From NCBI GenBank assembly GCA_002724315.1, contig PBOJ01000027.1, forward strand, positions 26,474 through 90,473: DNA of 64,000 nt, given 5' to 3'. A model generated the notes under the pieces. It was given only the letters and a program-made list of their open reading frames with translations. It had not been told where the DNA came from and made no database searches. Positions 38,348 through 46,261 of this stretch are shown piece by piece (within the stretch, counting starts at the first letter, position 1; the number at the start of each line of letters is the position of its first letter). The stretch is from Planctomycetaceae bacterium (lineage in GTDB: Bacteria > Planctomycetota > Planctomycetia > Planctomycetales > Planctomycetaceae). A program made the position numbers and the translations under genes.

Positions 38348-39444
38348 CCCGTCCCTACCTGGCAATCATCCTGGTGATGTCTGTCACCGGCACGCTGGTC
38401 AACCTGGCACATGCCGGCCAGCCCACCGCCCCTGCCGATTCCCAGGTCACCCACTTCCACAACATCGTCCGACTGCTGGCCATAGGTGCCCAGCAGCAAA
38501 AACGGACGGCCATTCCGGGCACCGACGGATGGATGTTCTTCGTGCCCGAACTTCGTGCACTGACCGTCGGACCGTTCTGGGGCGACCGGGCCAGCGCGGT
38601 CTCGCGGGCCAGCAACAAGCGGTATGCCGATCCACTCGAACCGATCGCCGATTTCCATCGCCAACTGAAACGAGCAGGAATCCGGCTGCTGGTGGTACCG
38701 GTGCCGGCCAAGGTCGCGGTCTACCCCGAACGAGTCGCGCAAAACATCTCGTTCGGTCCATCCAGCGCCCGCGGGAAAACCTCTCCACCGCGACTCGATA
38801 TCCACCACCAGGCCTTCCACAAGCTGCTGGTCTCTCGCGGTGTCGAGGTAGTCGACCTGCTGCCCGCATTTCTCGAACAACGCCACGATCGTCGGGGGCC
38901 GTTGTATTGCAAGACCGACACACACTGGTCAGGCCGTGGCGTGGACGTGGCCACCGCCGCCATTCTCAAGTCGATCGGAAAACCGAAGTGGCTGCGCGAT
39001 CTGCCGCTCCGGAAGTCGATCTCTCACACACAACCGGTCACCATCACGGGAGATCTCGCCCGCACGCTCGATGCCGACAAACCGGTCCGGGAGACGTTGC
39101 CGCTGACGTTTGTCGGCCGGGCGAAACGACGCGGTCGCCCTGTCCCCACTCCCGTGTCACGAACCAGTCCGGTACTGGTAATGGGTGACAGCCATGCGCT
39201 GGTCTTCCATGACCCAACCCTGCACGCCGCCGGCGCCGGTCTGCCCGACCACATTGCCGCGGGACTCGGGCTCGCCGTCGACCTGGTAGCCGCCCGGGGT
39301 TCGGGTGCCACCGCCACCCGCATCTCTCTGCTGCGACGCCGCGACAACCTCAAGGGCAAGAAGCTCGTCATCTGGTGCTTCTCGATCCGCGAGTACACCG
39401 AGAGTTTCAGCGGCTGGAGGACGGTGCCGGTGATTCACCGCTAG
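38344..39444 (+). CDS. AlgJ/AlgX-like SGNH protein, secreted
   Basis: A 366-residue relative of the preceding protein with a cleavable signal peptide (YLAIILVMSVTGTLVNLAHA). Motifs are GTDGWMFFVPELR, LLVVPVPAKVAVYPE, KTDTHWSGRGV (Asp/His) and VLVMGDSHALVFHD (Ser). It probably works alongside the membrane-bound paralogue in polysaccharide O-acetylation. The start overlaps the upstream stop by 4 nt. The last 38 nt overlap the 3' end of the convergent esterase gene. Confidence 0.85.
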   Translation: MTRPYLAIILVMSVTGTLVNLAHAGQPTAPADSQVTHFHNIVRLLAIGAQQQKRTAIPGTDGWMFFVPELRALTVGPFWGDRASAVSRASNKRYADPLEPIADFHRQLKRAGIRLLVVPVPAKVAVYPERVAQNISFGPSSARGKTSPPRLDIHHQAFHKLLVSRGVEVVDLLPAFLEQRHDRRGPLYCKTDTHWSGRGVDVATAAILKSIGKPKWLRDLPLRKSISHTQPVTITGDLARTLDADKPVRETLPLTFVGRAKRRGRPVPTPVSRTSPVLVMGDSHALVFHDPTLHAAGAGLPDHIAAGLGLAVDLVAARGSGATATRISLLRRRDNLKGKKLVIWCFSIREYTESFSGWRTVPVIHR

Positions 39445-41230
39445 CCGAATCCTCAGCCGCCTTGACCGGCCCTATCCGCTTCAGCAGGGCCTGTCGGACG
39501 TCCATCACCGCAATCGTCTTCTTGGTCACCGGCCGAATCTCGAATCGGTAGAGTCCCGCGCGAGGGATCGTCACGTGTCCAATCGTCCGCTGGCGGAACG
39601 CCTGGAATCCCCCGGTGTCCTCCACGGTGAATGCCAGTTGTTGCCCAGCCACCCGGATCGCGACCCGGCTGCCGCCGTGCCCCTTGCCGCAACCCTGCAA
39701 CACCCCCACTTCGTAACGCCCTGGCCGCTCGACATAGACGCTCCACCAGCAAAAGTCCTCAACGCGGGTCCAGTACCCGACCGTGTTCTTGTGAGGCTGA
39801 GGCTCGTAACGGAGGTTCTTGCCGACGACGACAGCATCATGAGACCCCAGCACGATCGCATCCGATAACGTCGTCGCAGGAGCGACCACCCTGGGCAAAC
39901 GCGAACTCCAGGGACGGCCCACCGTCGTGATGCGAATTCTCGCGGTGGACGTATCGCTGTTCGGCACCCCTCGCTCGGCCCGGGCCAGTGCCGGCAACCG
40001 AATTTCCCAGTGGGTCTGCGTGGGCGCGATCTGCAGTTTCTGTGGTTTGCCAGCCGGCTGACCGGGTCCGAAGATCTCCACGGTCTTCACCGGGTTGTTC
40101 AGCCGGGGCAGTTTCAGCACCCGGTTCGAGACATTTCCGGAGACGACCAGTTCGACACGGTCGTCCCCGCGCAACACCCTGATTCCGTCGGCTTTCAGCC
40201 AGGCCCCGGTCCACCCGATCAACTGGCCGGGAGTCGGATCACCAAGAGTCCGGGCCAGAAAATCGTCGATCTCATCGACCATCACGTCGAACCACGGGTG
40301 CTGGTTCCAGCAACCGTGTCGACCTCGGTGATAGACTCGGGCGAGGGTGGTCACCTTGTGGCCGGCCAGTCGGGCACGCCCCTCGATGTTCGCTGCCACC
40401 GCATCGTACTGGCCCCTCAGGAACAGCATCGGAGGCGTCCTGGGCGAGAAGTGTGTGAACGGAGCTCCCAGCCGGTACAACTCTGGAGCCTGGTCCAGCG
40501 TCCTGCCAAACCACTTGTTGGCATTGGAGCTCTTGGGCTGTTCTCTCGACTTCCGGGCAACCGGGCCGGTGGTCAACTGCATCGGCCCGGCCAGAACCAC
40601 CGCCGCCTGGATCGCGCTGGAGACGTCGGCGTGACCTCCCGGTCCCTGCAATGACGCCACGTGGGGTGCTGCTGCCATCAGCCCGACCAAGTGTCCGCCG
40701 GCCGACCCCCCCCCCGCCCCGATCCGCTTCGGATCGACGTGATACCGCCTGGCTGACGCCCGCAGCCACCTCGTCGCCGCGTTGCAGTCGTGAATCGCCG
40801 CCGGAAACTTCGCCTCCCCACCCAACCGGTAACCGATCGCCACGGCGACGTAACCGCGACGGGCCAAGGCAGTGGCCAGAGGATGGAACTTGGCCTTGTC
40901 GCCTTTCAGCCAGCCGCCGCCGTGGACGACAATCACTGCCGCCCGTGGCCGCTTCGCCGCGGCCCGAGGCACGAACACGTCGGCGGTCATCTTTCGTTCC
41001 CCGTTGACGGCGTACACGACGTCGCGCTGCACCTCGATCTCCAGGCCACCGCCAGCCGATTCGGTGGTGACCCGCGAGACGGCCAGGCCCCGCGCTTTCA
41101 GATGCTTGCGGATGGTCGCCGGAGACGACTCGTTCACCGAGACCGCTCGCGGAGCGGCCACGACGGCACCCGCGGTTCCCAGCAACAGCAACACGGTTCC
41201 CAGGCAACCCGGCACGCGGCAACTCATCAT
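39407..41230 (-). CDS. Secreted alpha/beta-hydrolase (BD-FAE-like esterase) with C-terminal beta-sandwich
   Basis: A 607-residue protein with a signal peptide (VPGCLGTVLLLLGTAGAVVAA). Residues of about 65-330 form an esterase/lipase domain: HGGGW oxyanion loop (103-107), nucleophile elbow GGGSAGGH (Ser176) and a late HGCWNQHPWF with the catalytic His. Such enzymes deacylate plant or algal polysaccharides. The remaining residues, about 270, are beta-rich (VELVVSGNVSNRVLKLPRL; FCWWSVYVERPGRYEV) and resemble DUF5077/CBM-like modules that often bind sugars. It overlaps the convergent AlgJ-like gene by 38 nt. Confidence 0.85.
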   Translation of the reverse strand: MMSCRVPGCLGTVLLLLGTAGAVVAAPRAVSVNESSPATIRKHLKARGLAVSRVTTESAGGGLEIEVQRDVVYAVNGERKMTADVFVPRAAAKRPRAAVIVVHGGGWLKGDKAKFHPLATALARRGYVAVAIGYRLGGEAKFPAAIHDCNAATRWLRASARRYHVDPKRIGAGGGSAGGHLVGLMAAAPHVASLQGPGGHADVSSAIQAAVVLAGPMQLTTGPVARKSREQPKSSNANKWFGRTLDQAPELYRLGAPFTHFSPRTPPMLFLRGQYDAVAANIEGRARLAGHKVTTLARVYHRGRHGCWNQHPWFDVMVDEIDDFLARTLGDPTPGQLIGWTGAWLKADGIRVLRGDDRVELVVSGNVSNRVLKLPRLNNPVKTVEIFGPGQPAGKPQKLQIAPTQTHWEIRLPALARAERGVPNSDTSTARIRITTVGRPWSSRLPRVVAPATTLSDAIVLGSHDAVVVGKNLRYEPQPHKNTVGYWTRVEDFCWWSVYVERPGRYEVGVLQGCGKGHGGSRVAIRVAGQQLAFTVEDTGGFQAFRQRTIGHVTIPRAGLYRFEIRPVTKKTIAVMDVRQALLKRIGPVKAAEDSASGESPAPSSSR

Positions 41231-41282
41231 CGTCTCTCTCCCTTGGGTCCGGTTCCCGATCGTAGCCGGACCCGCGAACCCT

Positions 41283-41312
41283 CTGCCAGTCGCCGACGCG
41301 GTTTGGTATTAT
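41283..41312 (+). promoter_or_regulatory. Candidate promoter CTGCCA-18-TATTAT
   Basis: CTGCCA (41283-41288) and TATTAT (41307-41312), spaced by 18 nt, lie 50 nt upstream of the aldo/keto reductase ATG in otherwise GC-rich sequence. Confidence 0.3.
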
Positions 41313-41362
41313 CCTCGCAGAGGCCAGAAGACGTTCCCCCGCACCTCCGGACACAACTTGCC

Positions 41363-42397
41363 ATGAGTGACGAAACCACCCGTCGTGACTTCCTCCAGGC
41401 CGGCGTCGCCGCCGGCGTTGCTCTTGGACTCGCCGAGGAACTCCTCGGGGCCCAGCAGGACAACGGCAACGGCCTGCCCACCCGGCCGCTGGGCAAGACC
41501 GGCGAGCAAGTCTCGATCCTCTGCCTGGGTGGCTGGCACATCGGCCAGTGCGGCAAGGACGAGGGCGACCCCGCGGCGGTCAAGATGATGCACGAGGCAA
41601 TCGACGGGGGCATGACCTTCTTCGACAACGCCTGGGACTACCACGACGGGTACGCCGAGGAATTGATGGGCAAGGCGATTTCCGACCGTCGGGACAAAGT
41701 CTTCCTGATGACCAAGAACTGCGAGCGCGATTACAAGGGCTCGATGTCCAACCTCGACGACAGCCTCAAGCGGCTCAAGACCGATCGCATCGATCTGTGG
41801 CAGTTCCACGAGATCAACTACGACAACGATCCCGAATGGGTCTTCGAGAAGGGCGGCCTGAAAGCCGCGCTCGAGGCGCAGAAGGCGGGCAAGGTTCGCT
41901 TCATCGGCTTCACCGGACACAAGGATCCCCGCATCCACCTCGAGATGCTCGGCCAGCCCTACAAGTGGGCCACCGCCCAGATGCCGATCAACATCTGCGA
42001 CTACTTCTATCGCAGTTTCCAGAAGAACGTCGTCCCCGCCTGCCTGAAGAACGGCGTGGGGGTGATCGGCATGAAGACACTTGCCGGCAGTCCTGACGGC
42101 AAGAACGGGGCCATCCCGGCCGCGGGCCTGGCCACCGGGGAAGAGTGCATCCATTATTCGCTCTCGCAACCGGTCTCCTCGCAGGTCGTCGGCATCCGCA
42201 TCCGCCGCGATCTCGACCAGGCGTTGAAGGCCGGTCGTGGCTTCAAGCCGCTCGACAAGGACCAGTTGGCCTCGATGCGAGCCAAGGTCGAGGACGCGGC
42301 CGGAGACGGACGGATCGAGCTGTTCAAAAGCACCCAGCACTTCGACGGCCCGCACCACAAGAAGCAGCACGGGTTCACGGTCGAGGAGACCAGCTAG
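41363..42397 (+). CDS. Aldo/keto reductase with Tat-like leader
   Basis: A 344-residue AKR-family protein. The leader TTRRDFLQAGVAAGVALG is a twin-arginine signal, so the enzyme is probably periplasmic. The catalytic tetrad is visible: Asp in FFDNAWDY, Tyr in YHDGYAEELMG, Lys in VFLMTKN and His in LWQFHEI. The barrel continues through GKVRFIGFTGHKDP and GVGVIGMKTLAGS. Its substrate is likely a sugar or derivative, given the neighbouring enolase-superfamily and Gfo/Idh genes on the same strand. Confidence 0.92.
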   Translation: MSDETTRRDFLQAGVAAGVALGLAEELLGAQQDNGNGLPTRPLGKTGEQVSILCLGGWHIGQCGKDEGDPAAVKMMHEAIDGGMTFFDNAWDYHDGYAEELMGKAISDRRDKVFLMTKNCERDYKGSMSNLDDSLKRLKTDRIDLWQFHEINYDNDPEWVFEKGGLKAALEAQKAGKVRFIGFTGHKDPRIHLEMLGQPYKWATAQMPINICDYFYRSFQKNVVPACLKNGVGVIGMKTLAGSPDGKNGAIPAAGLATGEECIHYSLSQPVSSQVVGIRIRRDLDQALKAGRGFKPLDKDQLASMRAKVEDAAGDGRIELFKSTQHFDGPHHKKQHGFTVEETS

Positions 42398-42489
42398 CTG
42401 ATCCCGACCGCCGACGGGCGATTGCAACCCGCCTCGTCATCGTCGAAGCTGACGGCGTCTTGAATCCTCGTATTGCAGGGAGCGCCGTC

Positions 42490-43761
42490 GTGTCGATCCG
42501 CCAACTCAACCGCCGTGATTTTCTTCACTGTGCCGCCGCCACGGCCACCGCCGGACTGTCCGGACTCGTGGGACCCGACAGCCCACTGGCCGCCGCCCAG
42601 GAAAAGGCCCGGGGCGAAAAACTGAAGGTCACCGACCTGAAGACGTTCGTCGTCAATGCCGGAGGAAAAAACTACGTCTACGTCAAGGTGATGACCAACC
42701 GGGGACTGGTCGGCCTGGGAGAAGGCTCGATCACCAGCAAGGCCAAGACGGTCGAACAGGCGATCCTCGAGCACAAGCGGTACCTCGTCGGACAGGATCC
42801 GACCGATATCGAGATGCACTGGCAGGCGATGTATCGCTGGCCCCGCTGGCGTGGTGGCCCGATCCTCAACTCGGCCATCAGTGCCGTCGAAATCGCGCTC
42901 TGGGACATTCTCGGCCAGGCGGTTGGCCAGCCGGTCTGGAAGATGCTCGGTGGACGAGCCCGCCGCAAGATGCAGATGTACGTCCACGCCGGAGGAACGA
43001 CTCCTGCCGACTACGCCCGCAACTGGGCCAAGGCCAAGGACGAGGGCTGGACCGCCGCCAAGGGCGGTTTTCTCAGGCCACGTGGTCTCGTCGTCGACCC
43101 CTCGCGGGATGTCCGTGACGCGATCGCCAGGCTCAAGGCGGTCCGGGAAGCCGTGGGACCCGACTTCCGGATCCTCATCGACCTCCACGGGTTTCCCACT
43201 CCGCCGATGGCCGTGGAGTTCTGTGCCGGTGCCGAGCCCTATCACCCCTACTTCGTCGAGGAAGCCACCCAGATCGAGGATGTCGACGAGCTGGCTCATC
43301 TGCGGAGCAAGACCCGGGTGCCGCTGGCGACCGGCGAGCGACTGTTCACCAAGTACGGCTTTGCCCCGATCTGTGCCCGTCACCTGGTCGACTACGTCCA
43401 GCCCGACGTGGTTCACTGCGGGGGCATCCTGGAACTGAAGAAGATCGCCACGATCGCCGAGGCGTACCGGATCCAGCTCGCACCCCACAATCCGCAAAGC
43501 AGCGTCAGTACCCTCGCGTCGCTCCACGTCGACACCACCGCTCCCAACTTCGCGATCCAGGAAATCAGCCGCCCCCCCACGCAGTTCTTCCAGGATCTGT
43601 TCCGGGGCGCCGGCCCGGTCTTCAAGGACGGTTACGCCCTGGTCCCCGACAAGCCCGGCCTCGGAGCGACACTCGACGAAAAGGTCGCCGCCAAGCGTCC
43701 GTACGTGCCGGCCAACCGGCCCAGGATGCGGTTCGCTGACGGGGCCGTGACCGACCACTAG
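42490..43761 (+). CDS. Enolase-superfamily (mandelate racemase/galactonate dehydratase-like) enzyme with Tat-like leader
   Basis: A 423-residue protein. The leader LNRRDFLHCAAATATAGLSG is a Tat signal. The barrel has the canonical metal ligands Asp (ILIDLHG), Glu (YFVEEATQ) and Glu (LATGERLF), and a catalytic His in APHNPQSS. The layout resembles galactonate dehydratases, which remove water from aldonic acids. The GTG start at 42490 is chosen because it begins the leader and fits the upstream gap of 92 nt. It lies between an aldo/keto reductase and a Gfo/Idh oxidoreductase, suggesting a periplasmic sugar-acid route. Confidence 0.9.
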   Translation: MSIRQLNRRDFLHCAAATATAGLSGLVGPDSPLAAAQEKARGEKLKVTDLKTFVVNAGGKNYVYVKVMTNRGLVGLGEGSITSKAKTVEQAILEHKRYLVGQDPTDIEMHWQAMYRWPRWRGGPILNSAISAVEIALWDILGQAVGQPVWKMLGGRARRKMQMYVHAGGTTPADYARNWAKAKDEGWTAAKGGFLRPRGLVVDPSRDVRDAIARLKAVREAVGPDFRILIDLHGFPTPPMAVEFCAGAEPYHPYFVEEATQIEDVDELAHLRSKTRVPLATGERLFTKYGFAPICARHLVDYVQPDVVHCGGILELKKIATIAEAYRIQLAPHNPQSSVSTLASLHVDTTAPNFAIQEISRPPTQFFQDLFRGAGPVFKDGYALVPDKPGLGATLDEKVAAKRPYVPANRPRMRFADGAVTDH

Positions 43762-43905
43762 AACTCAGCCCCTGACGGGCACACGGTCCGGGTGGCAACG
43801 TTTCCGGTTCCGGATCTGTGGGCACCCGGGTGTCGCCGTGGCCGCCGTGATGGGGTAGTATGAGCAGGTTGACGGTGTAAAGAGCCAAAGTGAGGAGACC
43901 TGCAG

Positions 43906-45180
43906 ATGACCTCCAACGTGAATCGACGAGCGTTCCTGGGTAGCACCGCCGCAGCTGCGGCGACCACTCTGACCACGGCCCGGGCCGCGGGTGCCAACGA
44001 CAAGGTCGTCGTCGGCGTGATGGGTCTCAGCCGGGGCCGCAGCCTCTCGGTCAGTTTTTCGAAGCGTCCCAATGTCGAGGTGAAGTACGTCTGTGACGTC
44101 GACAGCAACCGGGCGGCCGCCTGTGCCAAGCTGGTCGCCGGAACCGGGGCCAAGGCTCCGACGCCGATCGGCGATTTCCGCAAGATTCTCGACGACAAGT
44201 CGGTCGACGCACTGGTCATCGCCGCCCCCAACCACTGGCACGCTCCGGCCACGATCATGGCCGTCAACGCCGGCAAGCACGCCTATTGCGAAAAACCCTG
44301 TTCGCACAATCCGCAGGAAGGTGAATGGATGGTCGAGGCCGCCCACAAGCACAAGCGGGCTGTCCAGGTCGGCACACAGCGCCGCAGCGGACCTCAGACG
44401 ATCGAGGCGATGCAGAAACTGCACGAGGGAGCCATCGGCCGGGTCTACCTGGTCCGGGCCTACTACAACTCCGCCCGAGGCTCTCTGGGCCGAGGCAAGC
44501 CCGCCGCCGTTCCCGGTCATCTCAACTACGACCTCTGGCAGGGGCCGGCTCCACGCACTCCTTACCTCGACAACCGGGTCCACTACAACTGGCACTGGTT
44601 CTGGCACTGGGGCAACGGTGAACTGGGCAACAACGGTGTCCACACGCTCGACCTGTGTCGCTGGGGACTGGGAGTCGATTTCCCGATCCGTGTCACCTCC
44701 AGTGGAGGACGCTACCACTGGAATGACGACCAGCAGACCCCCGACACCCACCAGGTCTCGTTCGAATTCCCCGGAAACCGGGCGATCACCTGGCAGGGAC
44801 TCAGTTGCAACCGACACCGCAGCGGTTTCATCACTTTCTACGGTGACAAGGGTTCGATGGAACTGGACAGCAACGGCGGCCACACCATCTTCGACGGCAG
44901 CAACGACAGGGTTGTCGAGAAGGTGGACGGAAAGAGCCGTGGGGACATCGAGCACATCGACAACTTCACTGCTGCCATCCGCAACGATACGCCGCTGAAG
45001 CTCAACTGTGAGGTCGCCGAAGGACACAAGAGCACCCTGCTGTGCCACCTGGGCAACATCGCCCAGCGGACCGGCCAGGCGATCCACTGCCGACCGAAGG
45101 ACGGACACATCGTCGGCAACGCGCAGGCGGCCAAGCTGTGGGGACGCGAGTACCAGAAGGGCTGGGAACCGATCGTCTAA
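43906..45180 (+). CDS. Gfo/Idh/MocA family oxidoreductase with Tat-like leader
   Basis: A 424-residue protein. The leader NRRAFLGSTAAAAATTLTTA is a Tat-type signal. The NAD-binding domain follows (VVVGVMGLSRGRSLS; VKYVCDVDSN), then IAAPNHWHAP and YCEKPCSHNPQEG with the family-defining EKP. The C-terminal domain has GNNGVHTLDLCRWGLGVDFP. A GAGGAG box stands 8 nt before the ATG. Many planctomycete relatives are exported dehydrogenases for sugars or polyols; the substrate is not evident. Confidence 0.92.
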   Translation: MTSNVNRRAFLGSTAAAAATTLTTARAAGANDKVVVGVMGLSRGRSLSVSFSKRPNVEVKYVCDVDSNRAAACAKLVAGTGAKAPTPIGDFRKILDDKSVDALVIAAPNHWHAPATIMAVNAGKHAYCEKPCSHNPQEGEWMVEAAHKHKRAVQVGTQRRSGPQTIEAMQKLHEGAIGRVYLVRAYYNSARGSLGRGKPAAVPGHLNYDLWQGPAPRTPYLDNRVHYNWHWFWHWGNGELGNNGVHTLDLCRWGLGVDFPIRVTSSGGRYHWNDDQQTPDTHQVSFEFPGNRAITWQGLSCNRHRSGFITFYGDKGSMELDSNGGHTIFDGSNDRVVEKVDGKSRGDIEHIDNFTAAIRNDTPLKLNCEVAEGHKSTLLCHLGNIAQRTGQAIHCRPKDGHIVGNAQAAKLWGREYQKGWEPIV

Positions 45181-45230
45181 AGACGGTCCCGGAACTCCCG
45201 TCGACAGAGTGGCGTCAGCACTGCCGGATC

Positions 45231-46163
45231 CTAGAAATCGGGCCTCGGTGGCCGATCCGGTCGCACCTCGAAGACCCCACCAGCCGGCCGATCGGGGATC
45301 AGGTCATCGAGTTCCTCCCCCAGGGGACGATTCGGCCGGGGCCGCGTCGGACGGCTTCTGCCGTCCGGACCGTCCGCATCTGGTCGAGGACGCGGCCGCA
45401 GCACGATCAGCAACGCCTGCCTCAGCACCCGGTTTTCCCCCGGGCCGAGGCTGCGGTCGCCGTTGAAATCAAACAGTCCCAGGATCGGTCCCAGTCGCGG
45501 GGATGCCGATTCGATCGAGATGTCCTCACCCCGGTGACGCGTCAGTAAGTCCAACAGAACGCGACGGGCACGGCTGCGCTCGGGCGGGTCAAGCCGGCCA
45601 TTGCGATTGCGATCGAATGACGTCAACAGCAAGCTCCGCAACCGTTGGAGCACCTCGGGGGTCAAACTCGACGGACGTGGTGGTTGCGATCCGGCTCCGC
45701 CATCCCCGTCGACACTTCCGCCTTCACGTTGCCCAGCATCTCCGCCGGGACCCCGCGCAGGACGAACGGCGTATGAGAGTGTGCGGGACAGTTTGACCTG
45801 CTCGATCGGCCCGAGCACGCCGTCGCGGTTGCGGTCAAACAGCGCGAAGATCTGCCGCAATCCGGCAGGCAGTTTCGAGATCGTGATCACACGACCGCGG
45901 TTTCCGGCCAGGACACCCAGAACCGTCCGCATCGCGTGCTGGGATTCACGACGATCGAATCGGCCATTGCCGTTCTCGTCAAAACGCCGCAGCAGCCGTT
46001 GCCTGAGTTGCCCGACAACCTTCTGCGATGGACGAACCCGGACGAACGCCCCCTCCTGCTGCGCCCGCACCAGGCCATCTCCAGAGAACACAAAGAACAT
46101 CATTCCAACCGGCAACAACCACAACGAGACGTTCGGCTTCGGATCATTCTCTCTGCTGAGCAT
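45231..46163 (-). CDS. Secreted EF-hand protein
   Basis: A 310-residue protein with a hydrophobic leader (VSLWLLPVGMMFFVFSGDGLVRA). Four EF-hand calcium loops are visible: DENGNGRFDRRE (62-73), DRNRDGVLGPIE (110-121), DRNRNGRLDPPE (184-195) and a weaker DFNGDRSLGPGE (232-243). A Gly/Asp-rich linker separates the two pairs, and the C-terminus is Pro/Arg/Asp-rich. It probably binds calcium outside the cytoplasm. The ATG at 46163 begins the signal peptide. It follows the LRR gene on the same strand (98-nt gap) and converges on the Gfo/Idh gene. Confidence 0.8.
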   Translation of the reverse strand: MLSRENDPKPNVSLWLLPVGMMFFVFSGDGLVRAQQEGAFVRVRPSQKVVGQLRQRLLRRFDENGNGRFDRRESQHAMRTVLGVLAGNRGRVITISKLPAGLRQIFALFDRNRDGVLGPIEQVKLSRTLSYAVRPARGPGGDAGQREGGSVDGDGGAGSQPPRPSSLTPEVLQRLRSLLLTSFDRNRNGRLDPPERSRARRVLLDLLTRHRGEDISIESASPRLGPILGLFDFNGDRSLGPGENRVLRQALLIVLRPRPRPDADGPDGRSRPTRPRPNRPLGEELDDLIPDRPAGGVFEVRPDRPPRPDF

Positions 46164-46261
46164 CTTCGCACTCTTCGACTGACCCCAACCTCGTTCGTCG
46201 GTGCCCCGCACCACCGGGGTGCCCGAACATCGAGATCCAGACCAATATCCGGTTCGAATTC

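Noticed and set aside
46245-46261. tRNA T-loop-like GGTTCGAATTC
   Set aside because: No acceptor or anticodon stem can be built around it.
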